A stretch of DNA of 64,000 nucleotides. It comes from Endocalyx cinctus (Eukaryota > Ascomycota > Sordariomycetes > Amphisphaeriales > Apiosporaceae). A model generated the notes under the pieces. The model was not told the origin of the DNA and ran no database searches. It saw only the letters and a list, made by a program, of their open reading frames with translations. This document shows, in pieces, positions 24,607-34,981 of this stretch. Position 1 is the first letter of the stretch. Every line of letters starts with the position of its first letter. The stretch covers positions 4,292,171 to 4,356,170 of the forward strand of contig BCKC01000002.1 in assembly GCA_001600455.1 (NCBI GenBank). Direction: 5' to 3'. The translations under genes and the position numbers were made by a program.

Positions 24607-25724
24607 ATCTCTATATTTATGTCGTTTAAACGTATACCCAATTGATTTCATAAATTTAATAAAAAAAAAAAAAAAAAAAAAAAACTTGACTTGTATGTCA
24701 CGGCATGGCACAGTGCATGGTGGTATACATACTTTGAATGGAACTGTACTCCAGGTGGGGCCAGCTGGGGATGGTGGCATCTGCCACATAATGGTATTTG
24801 TATCTTTTTAGAATACCTTAGTTACTTAATACTTTCCTTTCTTCTTTAACTTTAGGATCTTTGATAAATATACTGATTATTTCGAGCATCTGCTTGATAT
24901 ATCGTATGTGCCATCACATTTATTCCCTGTCCATTAGATATGTTTACAGATATCTAACAGGCTTCTCTCGCAACAACTATTACGAGGCTTGTCCTAGTTT
25001 AGTAACATGGGAAATCTGGTGGGATTTGGGTTTATAAGAACCGATAACAAAATGGGATCAAACAACTAGCTGAAAGTCCACTTGTTGAAAGGGGAATCAC
25101 AGGTGACTTTGTACTTGATTGGCTGCATAGTTAATATACGTTTTAACTTGGTACAGATTCATACATTGAATACTACGGCACAAATATCTTAGATGATAGG
25201 AACTGTCAGTGCTAACGGTATGTTATACTAGAAGGAAAGGCCACACTCACTAGGCCAACACCCTGAGCAAGGCGAGGATTATTCTTCTACTACATTAGAT
25301 CGGGGTATGCAGGATAAGAACTGAATTTCAGGTTTCCGCGTCCTTGAGTGGTTGGGATACGACCAGTGGCCAATTATTGATTCACACCCTGTTTGGAAAA
25401 AATTCTATTTCTCAACGTAACACTATCACTGTCACATCTTCCTAAATCATAATTTCAGCACTGTCATAGATTATCAGAACTTTACCGCTGGCCGGCTCAT
25501 ATAATATGTAAGGGGCCTACTATTGGGTAATTGATTCGATAAATTCCCGGGCTTCTACTCTAGCCAAAGAAGCTTTCATGGGCCATGGCTTAGAGAAGGG
25601 TGCAATTATGATATTACTATGCTGACAGTTTGTCTCTTACTAAGGAGGCATGTTGCGCTTACGATTGTGCACAGCTTTATAACCCCTCTCAATACTTGTT
25701 TAACAATTAGAAAAGTATTAACCA
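24607..25724. other. Intergenic, no gene seen
   Basis: Starts with the 3' flank of POP3, including an A24 run at 24661-24684. The remainder is AT-rich with frequent stops in all frames. No repeat, RNA gene or recognisable protein fragment was found. Confidence 0.55.
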
Positions 25725-26558
25725 ATGCTCTGGTATACGCTCCGTACAATTTGCTTTATCCGCTATAAGTGTGGTCCGATAAACCTATCGTGTTATTTCG
25801 CCTCGCAAGGCCACCCTACTATTCCAATGAGTCAGTCGAGTGATCTATCCGAACCATCACCCTCCTACATTCTACAGTCAGAATCTCAAGCTACCGTTTC
25901 ACCCATGAGTTCTCTCAACCCGCTGACGGCGCTAGCTCAAGTTGCTATGGCTACTGCAGGTCAAGGTCGTCCTCCCTTTGACGAAACCCACTCGCCACCT
26001 GGCAACGAAGAAACTGTCATGATAGCTTGTCTAAAAGATTATGTTTTAGAGATACTAGACTGGTATCATTCTAGTACCGTAGAGACAGAAGTGGTGGACC
26101 AGCTAGCGAGGAACGTGGGGACGTATATCTTCTCGATTTGCGACTATTACGCAAGGTACAGGTCGATACCAGAGATAATGACAATGCGCAAGTTTTCAGT
26201 ACTTTCTTATACACGAGTATGCTGACATTCGACAGTAACTCCCAACTATCTGGTGACTGCAGAAGACCTAGACTCATTTCTAGTTGACGTTCCGGCCGCA
26301 TTCCCAGACGTTTCTGTCTCGTTCCCAGTCGACGTTCCGTTCCCAAACTACGCCCCTTTGATCACAGAAGACCTAGAAGCATGCCCAATCGATGTATTTG
26401 GCTTGCCTGGCGCGGAAAACCAGCCTGTTAAAGACTATGAAGATGATTCCGATGAAGTCTCATCCTTTTCTGATAGTCCCGATAGTGACTTCAGTCCCTT
26501 AGCTTGTACCTGTCAAGGCTTTCCCGTCCGTACATGCTCGTTCCTGATTTTAGTATAA
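25725..26558 (+). CDS. Hypothetical protein, frame interrupted by one stop
   Basis: An open frame from ATG 25725 (a second ATG, MSQSSDLSEPSPSY, is near 25827) runs to a TGA at 26223-26225. The same frame then continues open to 26558, with acidic, protein-like sequence (VKDYEDDSDEVSSFSDSP). A good 80 nt intron (26156 GTACAG ... GCTGAC ... CGACAG 26235) would remove the stop but shifts frame and ends the protein about 16 residues later. No canonical intron keeps the two halves in one frame. The central part (EETVMIACLKDYVLEILDWY, VVDQLARNVGTYIFSI) looks like a real helical domain, which I do not recognise. It could be a short two-exon gene or a gene with a small inactivating change. No expression evidence. 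Confidence 0.35.
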
Positions 26559-27267
26559 ATTAATTAGGGTCAGGCATAGTATAGAAAACTTGTCAATTAG
26601 GACTTTGCTCTTATCTCATCTCATCTAGTGTGTTTTATTGGAAATAAATAATAATATAAGTACTCCTACCCCATCCCCGCAGCGCAAGCTTCACGCATCA
26701 CTGAAGATGCGATCCTGCTAAGAAACCAGACGGCCACTCCCATGCGATAATAAATAAGGCAGAGAGTAAATTGGAAATCTGTAAAATAGGAATGGGAGAT
26801 AGAAGAGAGTCAAACGATTTTGTGGAAAAGTCCCAGAAAACTTTAGGCCAGAAAAAAAACATGGGTAGCTGCTGCTAGTTGGTCTTCGTATAATTAGCCT
26901 AGGAATTAGAAACTTAACAGTATACGTACATAATGCAGCAGCTAGAGCAACCAAGCGTGCTAGATGAACCTTGATGAGTCGACCCATCCTCTCTACTATT
27001 TCTTAGAAACGATGTATTTGCCAGTGAGTAAGAGGAGTTGGAGTCGATTATTTAAGACCATGTAGCCCTAGGGCTATGCTGCTAATAAATCGGCCTCTGT
27101 GGCGCGCGCTTAGAGAATTAGAGAGGGTGAGGGGGTGGGAGGGGGGGTGGACTTAGAGGACCAAAAATTGTTTATAAAAACCTAGAAAACCAGACCTCAG
27201 CTCAACACCTAGCTTTCATCCATCGGCATTAACTATCGACTGTGTTTCCATCTTATTGATAATTAGA
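26559..27267. other. Intergenic, no gene seen
   Basis: AT-rich DNA. The end (27120-27155) is a G-rich tract of GGGTGGGAGGGGGGG type, followed by sequence that could be the promoter and leader of the next open frame. Nothing coding was recognised. Confidence 0.5.
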
Positions 27268-27895
27268 ATGGCGTTCTTCTTTCCTAATCGCCGACTTGCG
27301 TAGCCTAGGGGATTGCCCCAAAGGTAACCAATTTTATGTTTGTCACCTCGGATTTCGCGGTTGCTGTCCATTTGATCCGTGCAGTACGACCTCTGGTTGC
27401 ATGGACGCCGTCGTTCCGAAGGTGACTACTACTTCAATAATGACTCCGATAGTCGTCAGTGAAATACACGGCTCGACAGCTCGCTCAACGACGCAAATGA
27501 CGTTCATGCCTCCAAATACACCCTCGACGATTTCAGGATCTGGGCAAACAACAATGGAAGGCAACCATGGCAGTGATACGATCAATATCCCGCTGGCGAT
27601 TGGCGTGGGTCTCGGCACAGTCGCCTTTATTATTATCGTTATTTCTTCAGGGGTACTCTGGAGACGGAAAATGCACAATATCGCGAAATCCAGACCTCCG
27701 GTCGAGGTGCCTGATCATTTGGAGTCGCCCGCCATGCCGAGTCATATATTCGAGCTATCTGCAAACAAATCCTTCCCTAGTCAGTTAGACATCCACAGAC
27801 CACTTCGCTGTAGTGGGAACTGTATGGGTCATAGAGCTAACCTTGGTTCCTTCTGTGAGCATCATCAGTACGCTAATAGCTGGGCTCAGTTCTAG
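27268..27895 (+). pseudogene. Single-pass membrane protein with Cys-rich head; start codon unclear
   Basis: The open frame from about 27264 to 27895 encodes a Cys-rich head (GDCPKGNQFYVC, GFRGCCPFDPC, then SGCMD), a Ser/Thr stalk, a transmembrane segment (IPLAIGVGLGTVAFIIIVIS), a basic stop-transfer (WRRK) and a cytoplasmic tail of about 80 residues. This order matches a fungal family of small surface proteins that carry the FYVC..GFRGCCS.DPC motif. The frame has no ATG before the motif. The only nearby ATG (27268, MAFFFPNRR) is in another frame and meets TAG at 27301. A single extra base between them would explain this. No short intron solves it. I therefore call it a probable pseudogene, though a missed upstream exon is possible. 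Confidence 0.5.
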
Positions 27896-29316
27896 CGGTT
27901 TAGGGGCAAGGGGCGAAGGTCAGAGCTGGAATCTGGTTGAGAATTCATTTCACTATTTTAAAGCAGCACATAGTTTAATCAAAACCCTTATTTTCATTTT
28001 TGTTATCTGACTTCAACCATTGACGAAGCGTGCGATGACATGACATGTAGCTAACGCGTGATCCTTTCTCCATACAATAGCTGTAAAGGTGCAGATGCAA
28101 AAATCAAAGGACTTTCATTTAACAGCCAGCGACAATGATAAATACGCAAAATCACCAACTCGGCACGCATGTGCATGCTAACTCATTGTGGCGGTGCTCC
28201 CATCTCCCGAAGCTTGACTCACCGTGATGAGCTTGGCGCCTTAGCCGTCCGGGCTCCGTTTCGCGACCGGGCCTCTGACCCATTAAAGAACCGGTTTGAA
28301 GGAAACGGAGCTTTCAACGATGCGGGACACCTTCTCGTCCTAGCCCGAGTAATACTGTTTTTACTCCATTTACACCCCGTCTATTTTTAAACTCCTTACC
28401 TTTGCTCCTCTCCCCCTTACCGCTAGGTTCTACTAAGGACTAACATCTAATCCTAGGGCCCTGAACGCCCTTTTAAGGTAAGAAGCTGGCATTTTCATAT
28501 TTAAACGCTGCTTCTTACCTTACTTGACCCTCTTAAAGATTTACCTTTTTATTATTATTTTAAGAAATAGCTTTTCTCGAAATAGAGTCATCGTATTCCT
28601 CCGCCTCTTTATCTTCAGTAGAGAGAAGAATAATTACCTAGAAACACTTTACTGTATACGCATCACGGTCGATTGACGACTTATCCTTTATTACTAAAGA
28701 TACTAAAACAGAGCGGGATCGACTTTAGTAATGCTATGTAGACTCAGTTAGACCCGTTCCTTCCTTTTTTGCCCTTTTTAAAAGCTAATATTTTTTATTC
28801 GAATATTATAAAGACTTAGAAATAAATAACTGTACCCCGTGGTTTGATTTCGTCGTTTGCCTTGAAACTGCCGAAGCCTAAACGCCTTTTACCTCGCTTC
28901 TCCATACTTATATAGAGGTTTTAGCTTGGAAGCGGGTTGTCCTGGGACTTTAGGAACACGAGTACCAGAGAACGGTAAAGTCAGCGTTTGGCTTGACGGA
29001 AATATGGCGAAGGCTTGTTGCGTCGGTAGATTACGAAGTTATGTAGAAGAAGAGAAGGGAGCATCCGTCTTAAAGAGAAGCCTGGAGGCTAAGATGGATC
29101 AGCAAAGAAGAAGGCAGCAGGGAAGGGCCTGCGTATCGGGTAGTTAAAGTACTTTCACGATTATTCTTATTTTTCTTTCAAGATTACGAAACCTCGTAAC
29201 CGAACTTATTTCACTAACTTATACTTCACGACAGTATGCGCTTTTTCTCTCTCTATTTTTTTTATTCCACTACATTTTCACTTTCATCAAGTCCCTGATA
29301 TCTAACAGCTTTCCCA
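27896..29316. other. Intergenic or decayed sequence
   Basis: 1.4 kb with no convincing gene. The segment 28380-28900 is TTA/CTTTA-rich with many stops, as in old inactivated repeats. An open frame from about 28926 to 29147 (ending RRRQQGRACVSGS) has no ATG start and no similarity I recognise. A 12-base hairpin at 28475-28521 is listed separately. Confidence 0.45.
28475..28521. repeat. Short hairpin (12-base inverted repeat)
   Basis: AAGGTAAGAAGC at 28475-28486 and its exact complement GCTTCTTACCTT at 28510-28521 are separated by 23 bases. It sits in gene-free DNA. It may be the end of a decayed element or a chance structure. Confidence 0.6.
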
Positions 29317-29741
29317 TTGTACAGACCTCTTCATCAAGCTCCTCACAACTCGACCAGCAATCTTCGTCTTCGACGTCATCGGAGTCCGACAAGACCACAG
29401 ACAGTCCGGCCGAGAACACAAGCCCGGTGCAAGATGGGGATAGAGGCGGACTCTCGACTGGGGCGGCGGCCGGGATCGGCGTGGGTGGGTTCGGGATGTT
29501 TTTCCTCGGACGTCGCCGGGGCGCTAGACGCGGAACCCATCCGCCGCAGGAGCATCGGGGAGATGGAACGTATGATAATGAGCCGAAACCGTATTATTAT
29601 TCCGCCTCCGCCTCCGCGACCTCGCCGTCCGGCGGTCTTGCAAGCAGTTATCCTCCCCCTACCGTGTGGGAGCCTATTGCCGAGCTGCCGGATCCTAGAA
29701 ATCCCAGTGAATTGCACGATCCCTCGATGATGAGGTCGTAA
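29317..29741 (+). pseudogene. 3' part of a Ser-rich membrane protein gene
   Basis: A frame opening right after a good acceptor (TTTCCCATTGTACAG, ending about 29323) encodes a Ser-rich stalk (TSSSSSSQLDQQSSSS) and an acidic spacer. A Gly/Ala-rich segment (GLSTGAAAGIGVGGFG) follows, placed where these proteins have a transmembrane helix, then a basic RRR stop and a tail ending IAELPDPRNPSELHDP. The layout is that of fungal Ser/Thr-rich single-pass surface proteins (WSC or Mid2-like). The helix is short and interrupted by Arg, and I could not find an upstream exon with a signal peptide within 1 kb. It is either the last exon of a gene whose first exon I missed or a truncated relic. Confidence 0.4.
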
Positions 29742-30063
29742 TGGAGTATATGTACGAGAAGCCGAAGTAAATATCGAGGGGAAAAGAAAGGAACTCAACT
29801 CAGCCCAGAGACGTTTAATCCTAACCTTAACCTTATTACTATCTTAGGGTTAAAGACTTATATGCCATCACAGGTGCAAATAGCAAGACTCCAAATAAAT
29901 TGCAGGCTATCATTCATTAATGTACTCATATATTTAGCCCCTGCGTGTGATGGTGCACTAATGCAATACCCAATCCCACGTTCTTACATACGACGCGATA
30001 CCGTAGCATCAGGACCTTGGATGATACTATTGCAGGGTGTATCGACGGAATTTGTGCTCCTGA
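29742..30063. other. Intergenic, no gene seen
   Basis: Short convergent spacer between the Ser-rich fragment and the P450 stop. It contains CTAACCTTAACCTTA near 29820, which is not a telomeric repeat. Confidence 0.5.
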
Positions 30064-31771
30064 TTAAACTCTTCTTCTGATTCTGATTGTTGCTTCGGTA
30101 GGAGGTGGGAAAAAGTTCAGCACCGCCGCTCTCTCCGGAATTTCTCCAACACACTCGATATCGTAATTCTGCACTACATGTGCTAGTGCTTGCTTTATCA
30201 TTTGCGATGCGAATCGCCGGCCTGGACAAGCGTGTCTACCATAACCGAAGCCGAAGAAAGACTCGCTCCCTTGAATGCATAACTCCTGTTCAGAGAACTG
30301 GTTGGGCTGTGCATCCCGTCCTTCGAACTTTCTTGAAAATCGGAAAGGATCGAAATGAGAGGGATTCTCGTAGTATTTCTCATCGCGGTGAATCGCTAGA
30401 GATGGTACACCAAAGCGTACACCGGCCGGTATGCGAATGCCGTCACCAATATCAAGACCTTCACCTGGTGCTACAGCACGAAATGGTGAAAATACCGGAA
30501 AGACAGAGAGGCGCATGGATTCGCGCAAGGTCGAGTCAGTACGGTAGAGCTTCTCAATGGCTTGAGTAGAGTAGAGATTTCCGTACTGTTTTGCCACTTC
30601 GTCGCATTCTTCCCGAAGGCCCGCGATGGTGTCCTCTTTTGAGTCAGTCTTGATTATATCGATAAGACAGCTTGTTAAAGTGTAAGAAGTAGCAAAAATA
30701 GACATGAGGATTAGCATCAAGAGCCTTCGTCCAATGTTCTGCGCTGTTTTCTGCTCTGGCTCTAGCTTCAAGCATTTCTCGATAATGCGACCAAGAGTGT
30801 CATCCTGTAAGAAAAGGCGTCAGCATAAGCATAACAATAGGATGGTAACATATGAATCGAGAATAAGTGAGCTATTAATTTACGTACTTGTTGACCCTGT
30901 GCACCAACTCCATTCCATGTACGTAGTCTTTCCTCGACAATGGGAATAAGAATTTGTTCGCAGCTTGCAAGGTAATTTATCTCCTAGCAGGAAACCCGAT
31001 CGCTGGCCCAACAATTGGTTTTGCCCAGTTTGGTAATACATTTACAATAGTTGCCCCGGCGTAGACAGAGGCTGCGTAGAGTTTGTAATAGTGTAGTAAA
31101 GACTCATGGCGACAGTGTGGTAGCCCAAGAAAGACGCGATTGCTTGCCCTGGAGATGATTTGGAGGCAGGATTCCCATGCCGGTATAGTTGTCCATTCAC
31201 CGGGTTTCCCAGCCCAACAGTCTCGGAATGCAGCCTCCAACTCCTCTGCCACCGGTTCTGCAAAAGAAGTGACGTCGGCAGCCATGTGTTTCCGTACAAT
31301 ATCGTATTGCAAAGGGTTCTCATATATATCGGGAAATCCACCCATTGTATACTCAGGTCTGATTGTTTCCATCTGAATGGAATAAGCATTAACCTCCCTT
31401 TCGGGCTTATTAATCACATTGACTTGTGACGGGGGTATCGCGATCACGATGCTATTACCAATGCTCGCTACGGCGAATGGCTTGTCGTTTTTCTTGCAGT
31501 ATTTATCGTAGCCATCATTGACGTTGCTGGACATGTTACGAACCGAGAGAAATATAGCACGTATCCAGGATAGCCTGCCTCGTGGTACTCCAACGACGGG
31601 GAACGACGCTCTAATTTTGCTAATTTTCGTCTCCCGTCGGCTCAAGACTCCATATATGAGTAAGAGGGAAACCAAGCCGATTATGGCAATCAGCCCATCT
31701 TCTTTAAGCATGAGAGTAGCCATAATATTACGTTTACGAATTATGAAGGGGAAATAGAAATAAGACAGCAT
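30064..31771 (-). pseudogene. Cytochrome P450 with a single frameshift
   Basis: Two blocks of P450 sequence lie on one strand. The first (31771 to about 30980) has an N-terminal membrane anchor (LIAIIGLVSLLLIYGVLS) and helices up to GPAIGFPAR. There the frame hits TAA at 30979-30977. Moving by one base the protein continues as INYLASCEQILIPIVEERLR to 30888, then an 83 nt intron (30887-30805), then the I-helix region, the ExxR motif (ESMR) and the heme loop FGFGYGRHACPGRR with the Cys ligand, to a normal end at 30064. Everything else of a full-length P450 of about 530 residues is present, so the lesion is a one-base loss near 30979-30985. The sequence is similar in style to fungal secondary-metabolism P450s such as ent-kaurene-oxidase-like enzymes. 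No other pathway gene is adjacent. A second ATG (MATLMLKEDG, at 31723) is an alternative start. Confidence 0.85.
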
Positions 31772-32880
31772 TAAAGATGAGGATGGAGCTATCCTCTATT
31801 TCTAGATAGGGGGTATTCTTATAGACGACGACAATTTTCTTTCTGTGATAATGGAACAAGGGAAAGATGGCCTAGCTGATAAGTTTATTGGTCTTGGTAC
31901 TAGAGAGGAAGGAATTTGGGGAGATTTCTCCAACTACCAGTGCCTAGAAAGATAATGTAGAAGAAAGTGAATTGTCGGCTAACCGTACAACCAGCTGAAT
32001 GCGGCCAACAGCTACCACACCACCACTACTTTTTGAAAGCCCCATGGATCATTAACTACACACCTCCAACGGTCACAAAGCAAGGCAACAGCGGTGCCAC
32101 AAGGACAATCCTACAGGATTTTGGGATTTTGTAACACATAACTACACTTGTAACCTAAAGTGCAGTTGTGTGCGCAGCAATTGTTAGGTTGGCTTCAAGG
32201 ATTATGCACTTATTTCAGAACACACACACAGAAAAGAATCTGAATTACATGGACGCATAAGAATTTGCCACGAATCGATTGTGGATAGGGCACCCATACC
32301 TATGGAAATATCTAGGGGCGCTAAGGAGTGCGTACTTACTTTTTCTTGAATTCCAGAGTATCTTGCATGTAAGTGGCTCCGAGTACGACGACTCGGAATG
32401 CACGCATACTATACGGACCCTAATGCTGCAAGATCTTAGTAACATGCAGCATGCACCTGCAAGCGATGCAGTGCCTCTAACTCCGTCTATTGACTACTTG
32501 ACTCCTTGCAGCAGATCAGAAACAGTGTGAACAGCGGAAACGGTACCATATTACCAGTATAGTTGGTGTGTTGGTTTAATTGGTAGGTAGATATTCCTGG
32601 CAGGATATGACACTTGGAGTATGTCCCGGTCAGAATTTAAAAAAAAATGTCGGCCTAGTAGAGCTCTTCCGTATCTGATGACTTGTACCAGAGTAAGTAC
32701 TTCACTTATCTATAATCACCGATTCGCTGCTAATAATGGCCTGATTCCGTTGCGGAGCAGCTCTCGAGTCTGCGGGAAGTTAGAGGTTTAATACAATATG
32801 ATTTCGACCCATAAGCTTCAAGTCCCTATTTCCACCCCTGATAGCTTTACACATACATATGTTCGTACCTGTGAGGAAAC
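31772..32880. other. Intergenic, no gene seen
   Basis: P450 upstream region and AT-rich DNA up to the foldback element. One short open frame (32279-32530) lacks protein-like features. Confidence 0.5.
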
Positions 32881-33295
32881 GGGTACGTTGGAGTTGGAGT
32901 GTAGGATCGCGCAGTTATGTAGCCAGAGCTTAGTAGTAGGGTAGTAGTGTAAACTTAAGAGCCTAATAAATAACTTTATTGATTCTTGGCCTCTCTATCT
33001 TCTAGGCGAAGGATTCCTTTTATATAGACCTATCCTACTTGGGTTACCAGGAGGGTAGCCGTAGCCACGCTGCTAAGTATATAACCCAGTCTAATATCCC
33101 TAACACGTTCGTACCTACGGTTTACCTCCGGGTAGACCCAGCAGAATAAGACTATATAAAAGGAATCCTTCGCCTCGAAGATAGAGTCGAAAGGTCAAGA
33201 ATCAGTGCAATAGTTAATCAGCTCTGGGACTACACCCTTGTCCCACTGCTAAGCTCAATCTAGGTAGCTGCGCTACCTTACACTCCAACGTACCC
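32881..33295. mobile_element. Foldback/MITE-like element, near-palindromic
   Basis: The termini are exact inverted repeats: GGGTACGTTGGAG (32881-32893) and CTCCAACGTACCC (33283-33295). Reading inwards, almost the whole 415 bp folds on itself. The strongest stem joins GGCGAAGGATTCCTTTTATA (from about 33004) to TATAAAAGGAATCCTTCGCC (ending about 33174). The region around GGGTTACC..GAGGGTAGCCGTAG also pairs imperfectly with the right half. The centre is near 33088. There is no open frame, as expected for a non-autonomous element mobilised by a transposase elsewhere. No convincing target-site duplication is visible at the ends as drawn, so the true borders may differ by a few bases or the duplication has decayed. 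Confidence 0.75.
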
Positions 33296-34981
33296 CCATC
33301 TCTTGCAATGAGCCAATATATATATATATATATATGTAAGGGGAAGAGGTATCAGAGTGAGGGTACAGCACGCATGATACCGTCTAGGTAGGCATAGGGC
33401 TCAAGAAGAAATTAGTTCGTAGCTTTTCTCTCATACTAAATATGTGGGAGTGAGGCCGCATATATATACACTTCGTCATAATACATTCACACCAAGGTAG
33501 CTGGTAATTAGCTACCTAGCACCTAACCCTGACAATATATAGACTAACTATTTCTTGCTTTTGTCTTTTATTATTGACCCTTTCACTCAAGGAAAGGATC
33601 GCGACGCCCACGTGTAACACCACACATGAAAAACAGTGTTATATGTCTACATATATATTCAAATTCTTTGGTTTCTTGAAAGCTTTTCTGGCTTGCCTAA
33701 GATGGGTTGGTTTTCATGCCACACTTTGATTTTTCTCTTTACCCCCTTTATGTCAATCTTAGGCAGTAGTTAGGAGAATCTATGGTCATGTAACTTCATT
33801 ATTTTGGATATCTACAAATATGATGTACTTTCAGGTATTAACATGTATTTTTCAATGTCTGTCTTTATGAATACCTTCATAACTCTTTTGAATGTTTTTG
33901 AGTTCATTGTGATCTATTCAGTTGTAGGCTACCACCTAGAACTGAAAGCCATGACTAGATATTTAACACCCTTTTCAATTTGATATGCCAATCTCATATA
34001 TAATCTATGGTAACAAAGGCTGTGATGATGATTCAAGTAGCCACTGTCTTTAGACCTAATACTTAGCACCCTCGAGGCATCCTGTTGATAGAAAAGAAAG
34101 AGGGTATTAAATAAAGATTTCCTAAGTCACCATTATTTATTGTACAATCTCTTGCAAATATCATATGCCTAAATCCTTAGTCACATCACATATGGAAGTA
34201 ATATAGCATAAGGATCAGGAGCTTAATATTGGCCTGGCATAATCTAGGTTCAAAAGTTCATGGAGACTACATCCTAGAGCAATTGCCTATATCTATGATA
34301 AGTCTTTTGATATTATTCTCATTGTTATATTTATAGATTGTTGCTATCGCATATCATAGCCACACAAGGACCCGTATATTTTGAAGATTACCCAATCACC
34401 CAGTCCCTCATGTCCTAAGCAGTCATCATCGTCAACCTTCTCGGCGACCAACCCTAGCCTAAGCTTATTTTCAGTCTAAGGACAGTCCCTTCCGGAAGTT
34501 TCTTGCAAGAAGTAGAGGAAGGTGCCATGCCACAATCATACCTGGGTATTTAGTCATACTTTCTATCCACCCACTACTTAATCTGAAATCTCTACACCAG
34601 TTGTTCCTTCTTTCTACCTTTGAAGACTCAACCCCCAACATTGTCACTCAAGGCTGTCCTAGGAATCTTGAGCCTGGGCAGCTGCTACATACATAGATCA
34701 TATTTGGTCTCTTATCATTTTTCTCTTGTCGTTGGAGTGTTCTTAATACACCTAAGAACAATACCATCATCTCTTAAGTAAGTGTACCCCATCTTTCCTT
34801 TGATACAATTGTATAAAATAATTTAATTTCTAAGTATTAAATAATTTCATATCGTCATCACCCTCTGCATCTTCTCCCTTGCGATCGTGATCAGAGCATA
34901 CTTGGTGTATGAAAATAACCCTTTGCATATCTACTTAGGACCAAGAACCCCGATCTGTTTATATCGCAGCAACCTTACAAA
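33296..34981. other. Gene-free AT-rich interval with CpG desert
   Basis: Contains an (AT)n run at 33316-33335. From about 33613 to 34346 there is a stretch with a single CpG (near 34073) in about 730 bases. No frame of 60 codons is open on either strand in most of it. The last 200 bases are presumably the promoter of the hypothetical gene at 34982. Confidence 0.6.

Noticed and set aside
28169..28390. Short plus-strand frame near 28.2 kb, GC-richer than its surroundings
   Set aside because: It was checked as a possible tRNA or rDNA piece. No A/B boxes or cloverleaf were seen, and the peptide is not protein-like.
29820..29850. CTAACCTTAACCTTA resembling telomere repeat
   Set aside because: It is not the fungal TTAGGG repeat in tandem and occurs once inside the window, so there is no sign of a chromosome end.
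27268..32000. A secondary-metabolite gene cluster around the P450
   Set aside because: No backbone synthase, transporter or cluster regulator is within reach. The lone P450 is broken.
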